Notes: generated by a model from the sequence alone, not told the origin. 64,000 nt of DNA from Brassica napus (GCF_020379485.1 NC_063450.1:47954681-48018680), one strand, 5' to 3'; positions 21,780 to 33,674 are shown, numbered from the stretch's first letter. Program-made: numbers and translations.

Positions 21780-23480
21780 TGGATTCTCATCCAAAGCAAT
21801 TTGTTCTTTGGCTGATGCTTTACTTCCTGCAAGTGAACCATCAGATGTTGATGGCGCCTCTGTAACACAGCAGGTGTTATCAACTTTGGCATCTGATCCT
21901 GTTGCTACAACTTCAGGCTGCGCTGCTTCAGGGGTGCACCTTCCTTATTAATAAGGCAAAAAACACAGAGATTATATACTTTAGATAGCAGCAAATTGAC
22001 ATTAAGAAAAGAGACCAACATTTACAACAAAGGCTGGCGCAGGTGCAAGCTCTTACGAAGGAAAAACGCAAGAAACAGTGAAGGTTTGGTGCTTTGAAGT
22101 AAAATTGAAGTCCTTTAACTTGAGCTGGAAGGTGTAGGTATTCCCAAAAATCTCAGCAAAGGACCGAGGCAGGTCCGTGTCAACCTGAGCATCAACACCT
22201 ATCCCCTGCAAACCAGTTTACAACATTGTATATGAATCATCATGGAAAAGTAATAGTAAAAGTTAATTGTTAGTGCTTGATTATAGGTTATACCACAATC
22301 TGTGCAGCCTTAGAAGCTTGAATGTTTCTCAGTTTAGCCACCTCCATATCAAAACCAAGGAAAGCCGCTGTATCAGTGGCGTCTGACACTGTCAGTATCA
22401 CTCGGTACCTGTTGTAAGGGAAAGGGTAAGTCTACAACATCAGTGCCTGGAAATATATGGCATTTGCTTCTAATAAGTGGAAGATGCAAAGTTCCAAATT
22501 TTCTTACACGAGTGCAGCCACAACATTAGTTTCATTACATGTGACACATGTGAAGGAAGATATCTCTCGGAAAATTTTCTTTGAACATCCGGAGCAGCCA
22601 ATATAACACCAACCCTCATCTTGCTGAATTCCGGTCACTTTAGCCATACTCAATTACCTGTTAAGTGACAAGTGCAGTAGAAGCAAACAAATAAGAAGAA
22701 TAATCTCAAAGAATATTAAATTTAAATAGATCAAATTTCACCTGAGGATCAGCAATAATAACATATTGGTTAAGCTCAGCAATGGTTAGAGGTTCAACTT
22801 TTTGGGCATGAACCAGCTTTGATGAAGACGTTGTCTGGTATGTACCATCGCCTGTCAATCTGCAATGGGATGAGCATGAAAAACAATCAACAAAGCAGAA
22901 ATTCAATTTCATCAGGATTAGACTGAAGTTGCGATTATCTAATCAGAATGAGGGCACTTACTTGTCAAACTCTTCTTTTCATGCAGGTGTCTCAGAATCA
23001 AAGTAGATATATGCGCCAGAAGAGGCGTTCAGAAATAACCGGCCTGACAACGCATATGGTTTTTTTAAAGAAAATGTCAGTTCAAAACAAACACTATATT
23101 GTATAGATTTGTTGAACCTATGTTAAATGAAACTACAGTGAAAAGAGATAAGTCTCTTACCCCCAACAATCTTAGGATTGATGCTGGTGGAACGCACAAT
23201 TTTAGGCTCTTTCTTGTAGCTATCAAATATTTATGAAATGCAAGAGCCAAAGAATCAAACATACAAACACAAACATTTACATCCATGAAAAAAACCCAAA
23301 GATTTAGAGTCACATGGTGATATATTTAGAGTATCTATTGTAAGAAATGAAGATTTAACAATTCAAAGTACCTTTATAGACCCAGAGTTAGCATTACATG
23401 ATGGGTCCCCGGTATACCGTCGGTGATTGTGCTCCTGATTGCACTTAGCTCACCAATTATATCCGAAGAATCCTACAAAA
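21780..23480 (-). pseudogene. RPA1-like (replication factor A, OB-fold) pseudogene, transposon-type
   Basis: The minus strand gives, in order: an OB-fold piece DIIGELSAIRSTITDG and HHVMLTLGL (about 23460-23370); FLNASSGAYIYFDSET (about 23030); a region reading SSKLVHAQKVEPLTIAELN (about 22800); and a zinc-ribbon piece with GWCYIGCSGCSKK and FTCVTCNET (22540-22610). Then come YRVILTVSDATDTAAFLGFD and the following AKLRNIQASKAAQ (22290-22410), and VDAQVDTDLPRSFAEIFG with YTFQLKLKDFNF (22115-22195). This is the C-terminal part of the RPA70-like family that is widely spread in Brassicaceae genomes, often with Helitrons. A TGA interrupts the frame right after the SETPA motif, and no N-terminal DNA-binding domain is seen. 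It is probably dead. Confidence 0.75.
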
Positions 23481-24208
23481 CCAGTATGATGTAAGGTAAA
23501 TCTAACAATTTCAGAATGAGGTCAAATAAAGAAACTGAAAAACAACAAACACTCACTTTTGCATATAATATGCAAACCAACCAGCAATCATCAGAGACGC
23601 TTTCTGCAGGCAAAAGGTCCAACTACATCTTCGCCAATCCTCCAGAAAAGACAAGAACAACTCGACTTCTGTTTAGAGCCGTCAAATCCGGCCGCTATTT
23701 GACGGAATCCAGATAGATTGAAACAAGGAAGAGGCGGGTTGGATAATTGGCTACATGAGGGGAGGCAGAGAACGGAACGCTAGTTGGGGTGGCGACTGAC
23801 AGTTGAGAAAGCACTGCCCACCATCGTGAAGGAAGTTATGAGAGACGCCGAGAGAAGAGGTCGAAGGGGAGAGAACCGAGAGAAAGTCTGTCACCTCTCT
23901 CTAACTTTTTTCTCGCTATTTTGACTTAGTTGATGTTATTCTTGGCAATCGTCTTTTTACTTGTTACAACTTTACATTTTAATTATTTTCTTATATCTAT
24001 TATTTTCTTCACATCATGTCTCACGTTATGTCTCATTGTTCTGACTCATAAGAACTAATGTTAGCTTTTAAGGTTTCGTATTAAAATCACTTAACTGAGC
24101 AAGTGGGCGATTTGACCCTTACAGTTATGTTTGTAAATGCTGAATTAAGCGTAAATTGTATTTTAAACTTCTAATTAACTTATTAATTCCTTAACAAAAC
24201 TGTTGCAG
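23481..24208. other. Flank of the RPA1-like relic and upstream intron of AGAMOUS
   Basis: The part from 23700 to 23900 is purine-rich (gaagaggtcgaaggggagag) and may be a leader of the RPA-like relic. The part from 23900 to 24208 is AT-rich and ends in a polypyrimidine/acceptor (tgttgcag) for the first surviving AGAMOUS exon. No MADS-box exon was found anywhere upstream. Confidence 0.35.
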
Positions 24209-24256
24209 TGTAAAAGGGACAATCGAGAGGTACAAGAAGGCAATATCGGATAATAC

Positions 24257-24719
24257 CCCTGTTCGGGAACGCGCTAGGCGCTAGTCGGACGGTCGGGTTG
24301 GACCTAGCGCCTAAAGAGAAAATCGGGGATTAATCGGAAATTATGCGGGGCGGAATTTTTAGATGGTTTACTATGTTATAAACATGTTAATCTTTAATTG
24401 TGTATAACATTAATACATTTTCATGTTTAAGATTGTATAAAACACACAAATAGAATATATAAACTTAATATAGTGTAATTTTCATCAAAATTATGAATAT
24501 AAATGATATTTTTAAATTTTAGATCAAATAAATAAATAAAAATATTATTAAAAAAAATAAAAAAAAATAAAAAAAAATAAAAAAAAATAGATTAGGCGGC
24601 TAGGCGGTCTAGGCGGAAAAAAATCGGATATCCGATTTTTTAAAACGATTTGACATAAATCGGGGCAGAAAAGTGACGCGGCCGCCTAGGCGGCTAGGCG
24701 GCCGAGTTTTAGAACAGGG
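24257..24719. mobile_element. hAT MITE inserted in the AGAMOUS exon
   Basis: The ends are CCCTGTTC and GAACAGGG, perfect 8-base inverted repeats. They are flanked by the 8-bp target duplication GATAATAC at 24249-24256 and 24720-24727. The body has repeated GC modules (gcgctaggcgctag, ggcggctaggcgg) around an AT core, the pattern of the SIMPLEHAT-type non-autonomous hAT elements as I recall them. Element plus duplication is 471 bp (157 codons), so the downstream frame is kept. The insert itself nevertheless introduces stops, the first at 24282. Confidence 0.9.
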
Positions 24720-24787
24720 GATAATACTAACACCGGAACCGTGGCAGAAATTAACGCACAGGTAACTTAAGACCACACATATGAAAT

Positions 24788-24820
24788 CCCCCCCCCCCCC
24801 CCCCCCCCCCCCCGGGGCCC
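24788..24820. repeat. C26 homopolymer followed by GGGGCCC
   Basis: Twenty-six consecutive C residues run into GGGGCCC in an otherwise AT-rich intron of the AGAMOUS remnant, 26 bases after a splice donor. This is very unusual for plant DNA. It could be an assembly or library artefact, or a real G-quadruplex-forming tract (G-rich on the minus strand). Confidence 0.7.
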
Positions 24821-25733
24821 AAATTTGCGTATTAATATGCCATTTATAATAAAAAAAATTTATACTTTTTCTGTTCAAGTATTACCAACAAGAATCGGCC
24901 AAATTGCGTCAACAAATTATCAGCATACAAAACTCGAATAGGTTAATATTACCTAAATAACTTGAAATTGATTAATTAAATTATTTGTTTTTAACTATTT
25001 GATATATTAATACTTTTGAAAACTTAATTAGGCAATTGATGGGTGAGACAATAGGGTCAATATCTCCCAAAGAGCTTAGGAATTTGGAACGCAGGTTAGA
25101 CAGAAGTATTAATCGAATCCGATCCAAGAAGGTAATTTTATTTAGTAAATGTTCTCCGAAATCAAATTGTTTCCTACAAAATTATTATTTATATATTCAT
25201 GTTTGCTAAATTTATAAATTATTCTTTAAAATGTTTTTTGCAGAATGAACTCTTATTCGCTGAAATTGACTACATGCAGAAGCGAGTAAGGCACATCTTA
25301 TTATTTCCATTGTTAATCTGTATATATATGGTAATTTGGCTCATTTCATTTGTAATGAAAGTCTATGCAGGAAGTTGACTTGCATAGTGAGAACCAGCTT
25401 CTTCGTGCTAAGGTAGATTCATATTGTCTTGATTTGTTTTAACGTCCTAACGATTCGTTTCTAAATATATAACTAGACCAAAAAATTATTAAAATAATGA
25501 AATACTAAACAAATATCTATGATATATTTGGTATATAGATAGCTGAAAATGAGAGGAACAATCCAAGTATGAATCTTATGCCAGGAGGATACGAACAGAC
25601 TGTGCAGCCGCTTCAAACGCAATCTCAACCGTTTGACTCACGGAACTATTTCCAAGTCGCTGCATTGCAACCTAACAATCACCATTACTCATCCACAGGT
25701 CGCCAAGACCAAACCGCACTTCAGTTAGTGTAA

Positions 25734-26645
25734 TAAAACAAATATTGGTGTTGGATGATCAAAGCCACTTTCAGCATTGATTTGATCAAAAATTAACTTC
25801 GTTTCATTTTTTTTCAGGTAATATTGGGTGGAAGCCTTAAGGGACGAGGAGTAAGAACCGGGGATTGGGTTAAGGAATGAGCAATATAAAGCTAATGCAG
25901 TGTTATATATAAATGTGTAATATCCCCTAGACTATATTTGCGAAGTGATTTTGCCACATGTCATTTGTCCAATCAATTTCACAAAACAAATATGACATGG
26001 TTATTGAAATTAATGACATGTCTTATAGTTTAATATGATATGGACAATTGCATTTAATATTAATTTATATTTTTGGTAAACTTTTTAAAATATGGTAATA
26101 ACTCATATATTACATTTAATGTCGATTTATATATTTGGAAATGTTTTTAGAATATGAGAATAACTCACAAATCATCATTAAAATAAATATATTCAAATAT
26201 GGCATTATAAATTTCGAAATATAATATAATTATATATTTTTAAATTATAAAATTTTATTACTAAAATTTTCAAAAATGTATACAATTTTTTAGAAAATAA
26301 TAAAAATTTAATCATAAAATCATTATTTTCTTACATATCTACAAATTTTATAAATATTGTTTAATTTTAATTTTTGGTAATTATGCAAATTTTACAAATC
26401 TATTTAATATATTTAATTAAAATAAATAGATAAAAAATCTATCTAAGATTATAATTTCAAATATATACATGCATATTCTTAAATATAATTTTTATGTTTA
26501 ATTAAATCAAATTTATATTAAAATATTGATACGAAAAGAAATTTACAATATTAATAAAATTTTATTTTTAAAATATAATTTATATTTATCTGTTAAAAAA
26601 TATTTTAAATTTTTTTACACCTAGTCTATATTTATATCTCACGAG
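25734..26645. other. AGAMOUS 3' UTR and very AT-rich spacer
   Basis: A pyrimidine tract and acceptor (ttttttttcag) at about 25808-25818 would join a final UTR exon that begins gtaatattggg. After about 25920 the DNA is extremely AT-rich and no gene is visible. Confidence 0.45.
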
Positions 26646-26649
26646 TGTT

Positions 26650-27240
26650 GTGTCAGTGATTTTTTTTTTTTGATCAACTGGATAATTTCTATTAAAACAG
26701 GCCTAAAGCAGTTCAAGACTGGGCCCAAATAGAGAGTTTAGAAGACATGCATGATTTAGAGAGCAGATCCGCGAGCCCATTAGAGGCCCGGGGGATGAAA
26801 GTAATGCGACAAAAAGAAAACGAGACGATAGTCGCTTCAACATCCGAAAGCACTCCGTGAAGTTCCATCGGTCGTCGAGAAGCGGAGATGGCTTGTACAA
26901 GCCCTTTGCAGTCTAATCGAAGCCAGATACTGGTGAAGTTGAGGGAGGATGCGTGGAGAAGAGCATTTCGGATTGCTAGGGCCTCCGCCATGCAACATGC
27001 TTTTGGAATTGGGTTCCCCTTGCTAGCTCTTGGGATGATAGATCAGTGAAAATCCAAACCATACCCCCTTCTCGTGTGATAGGGTTCCAAGCTGCGTCGG
27101 TGTTGATGAAGACTGTTCCTGCCGGTGGTGTCATCTGTACTTGGAGAGCCGTCATGTTGTGATTTATGTTGGGAGATTTTGATTGGGCGAGTTCCCATTC
27201 CCTCTGAGATGATATTGCTTTGGATATCGTTTAAATTGTT
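26650..27240 (-). mobile_element. LINE fragment with RNase H domain and poly(A)
   Basis: A T run at 26660-26670 is the poly(A) tail of a minus-strand element. The minus frame at 26713-26991 reads MAEALAIRNALLHASSLNFT, then WLRLDCKGLVQAISA and FCRITFIPRASNGLADLL, the RNase H (RVT_3) domain of plant LINEs with the LDCK aspartate. Upstream coding (to about 27240) is degenerate (AAWNPITREGG-like). It is a 5'-truncated copy. Clean target duplications were not found. Confidence 0.7.
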
Positions 27241-28264
27241 TATGGCGATGTGAAATTCTACCTTAAAGACATTTCATTAATGTGTATATAAGTGTATTTT
27301 TAGTTCAAATGTTTTACTTTACCAATTCATGCCCTTGTTTTTTTACATGATGGCTCCATATCTACTCTTAAAACCAGCAAATAGTGCTCATTTCAAGCCT
27401 ATTTTCCATGCCTTCCTTTACAAGATTTGAAGGGAATGCAACATCTGGCTCCATTGCTACCAGGAGCTGTACTTAGTATAATCCATTTTGGGTTTCTAAA
27501 TTTTTTTTTTGTTTTTGTTTTATCTGATTAAAAAAAAAAAAATTTAAAACGGAACCAATCGCGGACCGCCACGTGTCATGGGGCCCGCAAAATAGTGTAA
27601 GAAACTGGCCAAAAGTGATCCGTAATTGGCGACGTTGGTGACCGTTTTTTAAAGAAAACGTGGGACCCACACACTGATTTCATGCAGAAACTCATTTTGG
27701 GTTCCGCCATAATCACGTTCTTAGTGTCTTATCATTCGACTAGTATACCCTTTACACTTAAATTTTGTACATTAAAGCGTAACTGAACTAAAAGTTTTAA
27801 TATTTAACCAAAAATATCATCAAATTACCGTTCCACTCTGGTTTTCAATTACATTTCAACTTATGTGTAGCTTGAATTTATGGGTCATATATTAGCTTTT
27901 AAACATCAAAACACTGTGCTAGGCCCGTTTTCCTCTCATGCGTTTCAAAACAAGAATATTCAAAAGGAAGTTATCATTTTCAACACGTAAATGTGTATTA
28001 TGACAGAACAACATCCAGTGAAAAGTTAAGTTGGTGCTTGGTTCTTCATAGATCTATGCTAACAAAGATGGTCAAAACATCCCAAATTTTTAATCATACA
28101 TAAAAAAAAGAACAGAAAATTCATGTCATTATATAGAACAATGATACATTAGCTCCACAACACAAACAATTCTTCTGCAACAACAAAAACAAGTATCAAA
28201 CACAAGCAAAAGATTATACATCTTTCTCTTTCTCTCTTTGTGTGTTTGGAGTAAGTTTCATGGA
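27241..28264. other. Spacer downstream of the GDSL gene
   Basis: No gene is recognised. It holds the probable 3' UTR of the minus-strand GDSL gene (from about 28264 downward). A GC-richer patch at 27545-27680 contains cgccacgtgtcatgggg and gtgggacccac. Confidence 0.35.
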
Positions 28265-29695
28265 CTAGAGCAAAGCAAGCTGCTGGATATCATAAGGGTG
28301 AGCATCAGATGGAGATTCTCTCCTAAAAGATCGACTACCGATCACGATATTCGCTGCTTCTCCCGGATGAAACGCATCCCAGAACACAAACTCATCCCTG
28401 TTCAGACATGGAGCTTGACCTGGAAGACAAGTTATCTGTCCATTGTTCCTCCCAACTCCACAACAACCCGCGTTTGTCACCCTAAACCCTGAAACCATTA
28501 ATGTAAACTAATCAAGAAAATGTCTCATGTAAAAAACGATTCATTCATGTGATGGTTAAGAGGTGAGACTCTTACCATAGCGAGAAGGGTTAGCTACCAT
28601 GTCTTGGAAGATACCATAAGCATTGATGTAAGTGAACTTAGCATCTGGAGTGTTTTGGTTGAAATGGTCCACCAGAGACACCAGCTTGCTGTTAAAGATC
28701 CTGTTTGCTGAGTTGATCCTTTCGTCACAAGTCGTCCCGTCTCTGCTGTTCTGCGCCAGCTCGTTAGGGCTACATCCTATTGCGCCGATACCAATTAGCG
28801 CAAACTTCCTCGCTCCATTGTTATACAATATCTACTCCAAACCAAACAAAAAAAAAACAGAGGAAACAGAAACATTAGACACAAAAACAGAGGATATAGC
28901 ACGAGTAAATGAACGGACCCTGAGTTGCTCAGTGTAGCGGTTGATAAGGTCGTTGGCAAAGGAATCTGGAGAGTACTGGTTCCCGGTGGAGTAATAGAGA
29001 GGCATAAAGTAGTTATTGAGATAGTCGTTACTTCCCAAACCAATCGAGTAGATGCATTTGCTTAGGTAATTAGCAGCTTGGTTCTCGTCTCCGAGAATGT
29101 TCACCACTTGCGACACAGTGTTCACGTGATTAGCTACTTGCCCTGCAAACGTTATTCTAGCTCCCTGAAACCAAACAATGGAAACACAGTTATGCTTCCT
29201 AGTCAAGAAACCTAAACCTAAGTGATATGAATGACTTACCAGCTGACGGCCGGTTTCTTCTCGAACTCCAGCAGCTGCAGAAGCGTAGTTTACTCCTCGT
29301 AGGATGTCTTCTCCGCTTGCTTGAGAATATGGTGTAATGTAGTCATCGAAACCAAGAAGCTCAGCTTTTCAACGAAAACAGAACAAGTTAGTTTTGTTTG
29401 TTCAGTTACATGTTTTGGAGAGAAAAAAAAAAAAAAAAAACAAGGGTGTTGTTATAAGATTACTGATGGCATCGACGGTTGTTTTTCCATTACAGAATCT
29501 GCCTGTTGGACCAAACTGGAAGTCGATACCGTAAGGGAAGTAGTCAGCTCTTGCTAAGGATTGAAGCTGATTGTTGTTTCCACTGTCAACCAAAGAATCA
29601 CCAAATATGAAGTAACACGGTGCTATTGGTTCACCTATAGCTACGTTCAAGATCATAGCTACCATCATCATAATCATTACACAAACTCTAGCCAT
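28265..29695 (-). CDS. GDSL-motif esterase/lipase
   Basis: A secreted SGNH-type lipolytic hydrolase. Five exons fit: 29464-29695, 29240-29364, 28919-29164, 28576-28831 and 28265-28488. They give 360 residues, the usual plant size. The N terminus [19 protein letters not shown] is a signal peptide. Block I is [16 protein letters not shown] with the catalytic Ser. Block II is the [11 protein letters not shown] region, with YASAAAG in exon 2. Block III is [15 protein letters not shown] with the oxyanion Asn. Block V is [12 protein letters not shown], giving the Asp and His of the triad. The phases agree and no lesion is seen. A TATA-like site lies about 95 bases upstream of the ATG (29787-29794). 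The position next to AGAMOUS matches At4g18970 as I remember it. The substrate cannot be told from sequence. Confidence 0.95.
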
Positions 29696-29786
29696 CTCTC
29701 TGGAAAAAACCTTATCCGGTAAGAGAGAGAGTGCGTGAAGAAGTGAAGAGAGACTGCTTTGAGAACGTGAAGAATGTAAATAGGTG

Positions 29787-29794
29787 TATATAAT
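29787..29794 (-). promoter_or_regulatory. TATA-like box of the GDSL gene
   Basis: On the minus strand the sequence reads ATTATATAC, about 95 bases before the start codon at 29695 and in a suitable place for a core promoter. No other element was identified. Confidence 0.4.
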
Positions 29795-29795
29795 A

Positions 29796-30960
29796 GAGGT
29801 CAGAAGAATATGGAGGGAATTACAAAAGAACAAAAAAAAAAGAAAAGGAAAGTTGGAGCTTTTGATAGTTGAAGAAGCATTTAATGTCACGCGGTGATAA
29901 TGTTTGTGTAGATATGTAAAGTAACTGTATAAATATGGATCTAGAAACAGAAAAAGTGTAGCAGAGTTATTAATATTCAGGGCCACCTTGTATGTAATGT
30001 GATAATTCTGTTACACTTTGCCAGAAAAATTAAGAACTTTATCTTAAGAGGGAACTACATGTTTCAATCATGATTGGATTGTTGATGGGTTATTTAAAGT
30101 ATTAGGAAGTTGATATTTGAAACCAAGATTGAGATGGTGACAATGACTTTTTTTTATTTTTTTGCTAAAATTTGGTGCAATGGTGACAATGACTTACTCT
30201 TTTGTTTAGCTTGTTTTACTATGGATGGCAAATTGTAATCAAATCATGAGATGGGAGTGAGTGCCACTTGCATAATCTTGATCATGTGTCCTGTATCCTG
30301 GGATTGTGGCTATCTAACGGTTAAGACTTATCATGGTTGGGTTTGAGGGTGAGGTATGGATGTATGTATTAATTGAGGTAGATGGAAGAAACATTAAATG
30401 GGAAGAGGAAGAGACACTATGTCATGAAGATGATCATCATGATGTATAAAATATGGTAGTTGAAGTTCATAAATTCTTTGTCTTTGTTCATGCTTCTTGT
30501 TCAGTGATAAAGAAACAAAGTAATCACTTTGGGACACAGATTCAAGTTTACTGTACTTAGTAGCCACCAAAAGAATTAACAAAGACGAAATTAGAATAGG
30601 GTTGGTAAATAATGAAGATTGAATGGAGAATTTAAAGAATGATAAATGAAGTTGTTGTTATAATGTGACTTTGAAGTTTTGAAGTCAGTGATTCATAAAT
30701 TTGAAGCATGATCTATCTTGTGGGGTTTTGTGACGGGGTAAGTTAGTTAAGCAGCCACTCTGGATTCTTTACCAAAATAAAGAAACCATTAAAAAAAAAA
30801 AGATAAGAACAGAAGAAATGATCATGTCTACACCAACCACATGCAAGTATTTATGAACACTACAAAGCATGAGTGTCATTTAACACTGACAATTCATTTG
30901 TTTTATCAAGAAAAATGATAAGTTTATTAATGTAGATTCTTTCTAGCATCTTCTTGGTGA
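29796..30960. other. Upstream region of the GDSL gene
   Basis: AT-rich intergenic DNA without a recognisable gene. A short repeat of tggtgacaatgactt lies near 30136 and 30181. Confidence 0.35.
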
Positions 30961-30999
30961 ATTAACAGTTTAGATATCACAATCAGGATTTAAGAGCTT

Positions 31000-31597
31000 T
31001 GGGGTAATGTTTTTCACTAGACTACTCAACTCGTGACACCATCGATAGCAACACTTGCACTTTGAGGCATAGGTAGTCATGTTGCTTACTTGAATCACAC
31101 GGATGCCATTGGCTTGTCTTCAAAGCTCCATAAACAGCCTCTTTTTTTTGCTTTATTACCGTTCTATGATGTGCTTTCTTCCCTCACTTTCTTTATCTCC
31201 TTCCTACAATAAACAAACAAAAAAACTTACTAACTAATCAATCAAGACAAGAAAACAGAAACAGTTACTCAAGAGACAATTTGGAACCAGACTTTAGTCA
31301 AAACTACAAACATTCACTTGTTTAATACAAAACAGCAAATCTACTATTCACAGTGGATCCATGACTTCCGTTAACCTTCCTGTCGTGCTCCTCTGAGAAC
31401 TTGAAAAACAAAGTCCACCATTGTGACATGTTGTGTTTCATCTCAAACGAAGCAAGTTTTAAAGCCAAAGAGACACTAAAACAGAACAACAGTAACTACA
31501 AATACTTTTTCTTTGCCTTTGCCCTGATGCAAAAACCAAACCTTTTCGCCTTCAGACAACTTGTAAGTTCGAGCAATGAAAAGTTACATAGGGCCAT
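31000..31597 (-). pseudogene. Degenerate gene start, possible PPR-like (At4g18975-type) relic
   Basis: Reading the minus strand from an ATG at 31597-31595 gives MALCNFSLLELTSCLKAKRF and then a short basic tail to a TAG, like a plastid or mitochondrial presequence. After a possible intron (acceptor attgtag near 31203), a piece reads KEAVYGAL (about 31140-31120), a motif I associate with the small PPR-like proteins related to At4g18975. All three frames are closed around it. Its position between the GDSL gene and S40-3 is where that gene would be expected. A copia element sits exactly at the ATG. The identification is tentative. Confidence 0.35.
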
Positions 31598-31826
31598 TGT
31601 TAGATAAGCTTGAGTTGCAAATTTATTTTCCTTATTTAAAGTTATGATTATCTATAAGGATTAGGATATTATGTTTTGTGATAATACTATGAGGATTAGG
31701 AATTGTCTAAGTCCTATATATAGTGATGCATATTGTGATGCATAGGTGTGTGAGTTTGTGATCTTGATATTGAACTTGGTGATTGAATAATAAGAAAGAA
31801 CTTCTTATCGATATTGTGATTCTATA
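31598..31826 (+). repeat. Left LTR of the copia element
   Basis: It begins TGTTAGATAAGCTTG, ends GTGATTCTATA and is 229 bp long. It contains ctatatatag, a likely TATA signal for the element's transcript. It matches the right LTR apart from small indels and substitutions. Confidence 0.9.
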
Positions 31827-31828
31827 TT

Positions 31829-31840
31829 TGGTATCAGAGC
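31829..31840 (+). other. Primer-binding site (tRNA-iMet type)
   Basis: TGGTATCAGAGC, two bases after the left LTR, is the usual plant copia priming site complementary to the 3' end of initiator methionine tRNA. Confidence 0.85.
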
Positions 31841-31853
31841 TTCAATTAACGCA

Positions 31854-33662
31854 ATGACTGATGCAAAAGACGATCTCGTGCTAAGCAACAAAGATGTCGG
31901 AGCCGCCTCTGTTAAACTTCCAATGCTCACTTCTTCTAACTATACAGTTTGGGCTATGAGAATGAAGATAGCATTAAAGGTTAGCAAAGTCTGGGAAACA
32001 ATCGACCCCGGGAGCAAAGCAGAAGATAAAAACAATATGGCCATCGCCTTGTTGTTCCAATCAATACCTGAAGCTTTGGTTCTTCAAGTCGGGGAATTAG
32101 ACGACGCAAAATCTGTTTGGGATGCTGTGAAATCGCGCCATATAGGAGCAGAAAGAGTACGTGAAGCGAGACTACAAACTCTGATGGCAGAGTTTGATAG
32201 ACTCAAGATGAAGGAAGCAAACACAATCGACACATTCGTGGGAAAACTTTCAGAGATTTCCTCCAAGTCAGCTTCCTTAGGAGAGACGATAGAGGAACCG
32301 AAAATTGTTAAGAAATTTTTGTCAAGCTTGCCAAGAAAAAAATATATTCATATCGTTGCTTCACTTGAGCAAGTATTGGATCTAAACTCAACAAGTTTTG
32401 AGGATATCATTGGGAGATTGAAAGCTTATGAAGAAAGAGTCAACAAAGATGAAGAAGAAGCAGTTGATGACTCTAGTAAGCTGATGTACGCAGATTCAAA
32501 ACAAGAGAGCTATGGCAACAACTACAATAACCGTGGACGTGGGCGTGGTGGTCGATCGGGTTGGCGAGGAAGAGGTCGCGCGCGAGGTTCGTTTCAACAA
32601 CAAAGAGACGCGTATCGGCAAGGACGAGGTGGGGGTGGAGATGCATCTCACATTACCTGCTTCAATTGTGATAAGCTTGGTCACTATGCTACAGATTGTC
32701 CCGATAAGCTATTAAATCTTCAAGAAACTGTCGAGAAGAAGGAGGAAGACACACATGAAGCTGATGCTCTCATGATGAATGAGGTAGTTTACCTTAATGA
32801 GAACAAGGTGAACCCTAAGAGGTTTGAGGCAGAATCTGACACAATGGATGTGTGGTATAATGAGGTCGAAGAAGAACTCGATAACGGCAACAATGGCAGC
32901 AGCGAAGAAGACGAAGTCGAGCCATTACCTAGACGATCAACAAGGATCACCACCAGACCCTCATATCTCGATGATTACGTCCTTCTTGCTGAGATAGAAG
33001 GAGAGCGACTGCTGATGATTGTTAACGATGAGCCTTGGGATTACAATGAAGCTAAGAAGATGAAAGTTTGGATTGATGCTTGCAAGGATGAGATCTTCTC
33101 TATAGAGAAGAACAATACTTGGGATCTTGTTGAGCTACCGGATGGTATAAAGCCAATAGGCTTGAAGTGGGTCTTCAAGATCAAACGCAACGCTGACGGG
33201 ACTATCAGCAAATACAAAGCGCGGCTGGTAGCTAAAGGTTATGTTCAAAGGCATGGAGTGGACTACGACGAAGTGTTCGCTCCGGTGGCTCGTATTGAGA
33301 CTATACGGTTGATTATTGCGCTGGCTGGTTCACATGGTTGGGAGATACATCATCTCGACGTCAAGACCGCTTTTCTCCACGGAGATCTGAAGGAGGAAGT
33401 CTTTGTGAAACAACCTGAGGGTTTCACGGTTGCAGGAGAAGAACACAAAGTCTATAGACTTAAGAAAGCCCTGTACGGTCTACGGCAAGCTCCGAGAGCA
33501 TGGAATATAAAACTTAACATGATCTTGCGAGGCTTAAACTTCCAGAGATGTTCCAAAGAACCCTCTCTTTATCGTAGAGAAGAAAATAAGGAGCTTCTCA
33601 TCGTGGTAGTATATGTTGATGACATGCTAGTCACCGGCTCTTCTCTACGAGCTATACTGTAG
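31854..33662 (+). CDS. Copia Gag fused to N-terminal reverse transcriptase (integrase deleted)
   Basis: 602 residues. The first 200 residues are a UBN2-type gag ([35 protein letters not shown]). A GRGRGG-rich region follows, then a CCHC zinc knuckle [14 protein letters not shown] at about residue 269. At about residue 332 the sequence jumps from DTMDVWY, the normal lead-in to the protease LDNGAS motif, to an acidic linker and [16 protein letters not shown], the normal pre-RT region. Protease and the integrase zinc finger and DDE core are therefore gone. The reverse transcriptase starts near residue 420 ([14 protein letters not shown]) and includes [14 protein letters not shown] and the catalytic [11 protein letters not shown]. 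The frame ends at a TAG in what should be SSLRAIL-x-FKKEMG, so this is a nonsense mutation. Confidence 0.92.
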   Translation: MTDAKDDLVLSNKDVGAASVKLPMLTSSNYTVWAMRMKIALKVSKVWETIDPGSKAEDKNNMAIALLFQSIPEALVLQVGELDDAKSVWDAVKSRHIGAERVREARLQTLMAEFDRLKMKEANTIDTFVGKLSEISSKSASLGETIEEPKIVKKFLSSLPRKKYIHIVASLEQVLDLNSTSFEDIIGRLKAYEERVNKDEEEAVDDSSKLMYADSKQESYGNNYNNRGRGRGGRSGWRGRGRARGSFQQQRDAYRQGRGGGGDASHITCFNCDKLGHYATDCPDKLLNLQETVEKKEEDTHEADALMMNEVVYLNENKVNPKRFEAESDTMDVWYNEVEEELDNGNNGSSEEDEVEPLPRRSTRITTRPSYLDDYVLLAEIEGERLLMIVNDEPWDYNEAKKMKVWIDACKDEIFSIEKNNTWDLVELPDGIKPIGLKWVFKIKRNADGTISKYKARLVAKGYVQRHGVDYDEVFAPVARIETIRLIIALAGSHGWEIHHLDVKTAFLHGDLKEEVFVKQPEGFTVAGEEHKVYRLKKALYGLRQAPRAWNIKLNMILRGLNFQRCSKEPSLYRREENKELLIVVVYVDDMLVTGSSLRAIL

Positions 33663-33674
33663 TTTAAGAAAGAG

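Larger units (their letters stand above)
24209..25733 (+). pseudogene. AG: AGAMOUS 3' remnant (K and C domains, no MADS box)
   Basis: AGAMOUS is the class C floral organ identity MADS factor. Exons here are 24209-24761 (interrupted; VKGTIERYKKAISDN and GTVAEINAQ), 24880-24941 (YYQQESAKLRQQIISIQNSN), 25032-25131 (QLMGETIGSISPKELRN), 25244-25285, 25371-25412 and 25539-25733, ending [19 protein letters not shown] and a TAA. The sizes 62, 100, 42 and 42 match AG exons, and all splice sites look intact. The MADS-box exon is missing. The first remaining exon carries a 463-bp hAT MITE that puts an in-frame TAG at 24282-24284. A conventional AG protein is therefore impossible. An ATG at 25039 could open a 123-residue K/C-domain peptide. 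In a polyploid genome another AG copy presumably does the work. Confidence 0.9.
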
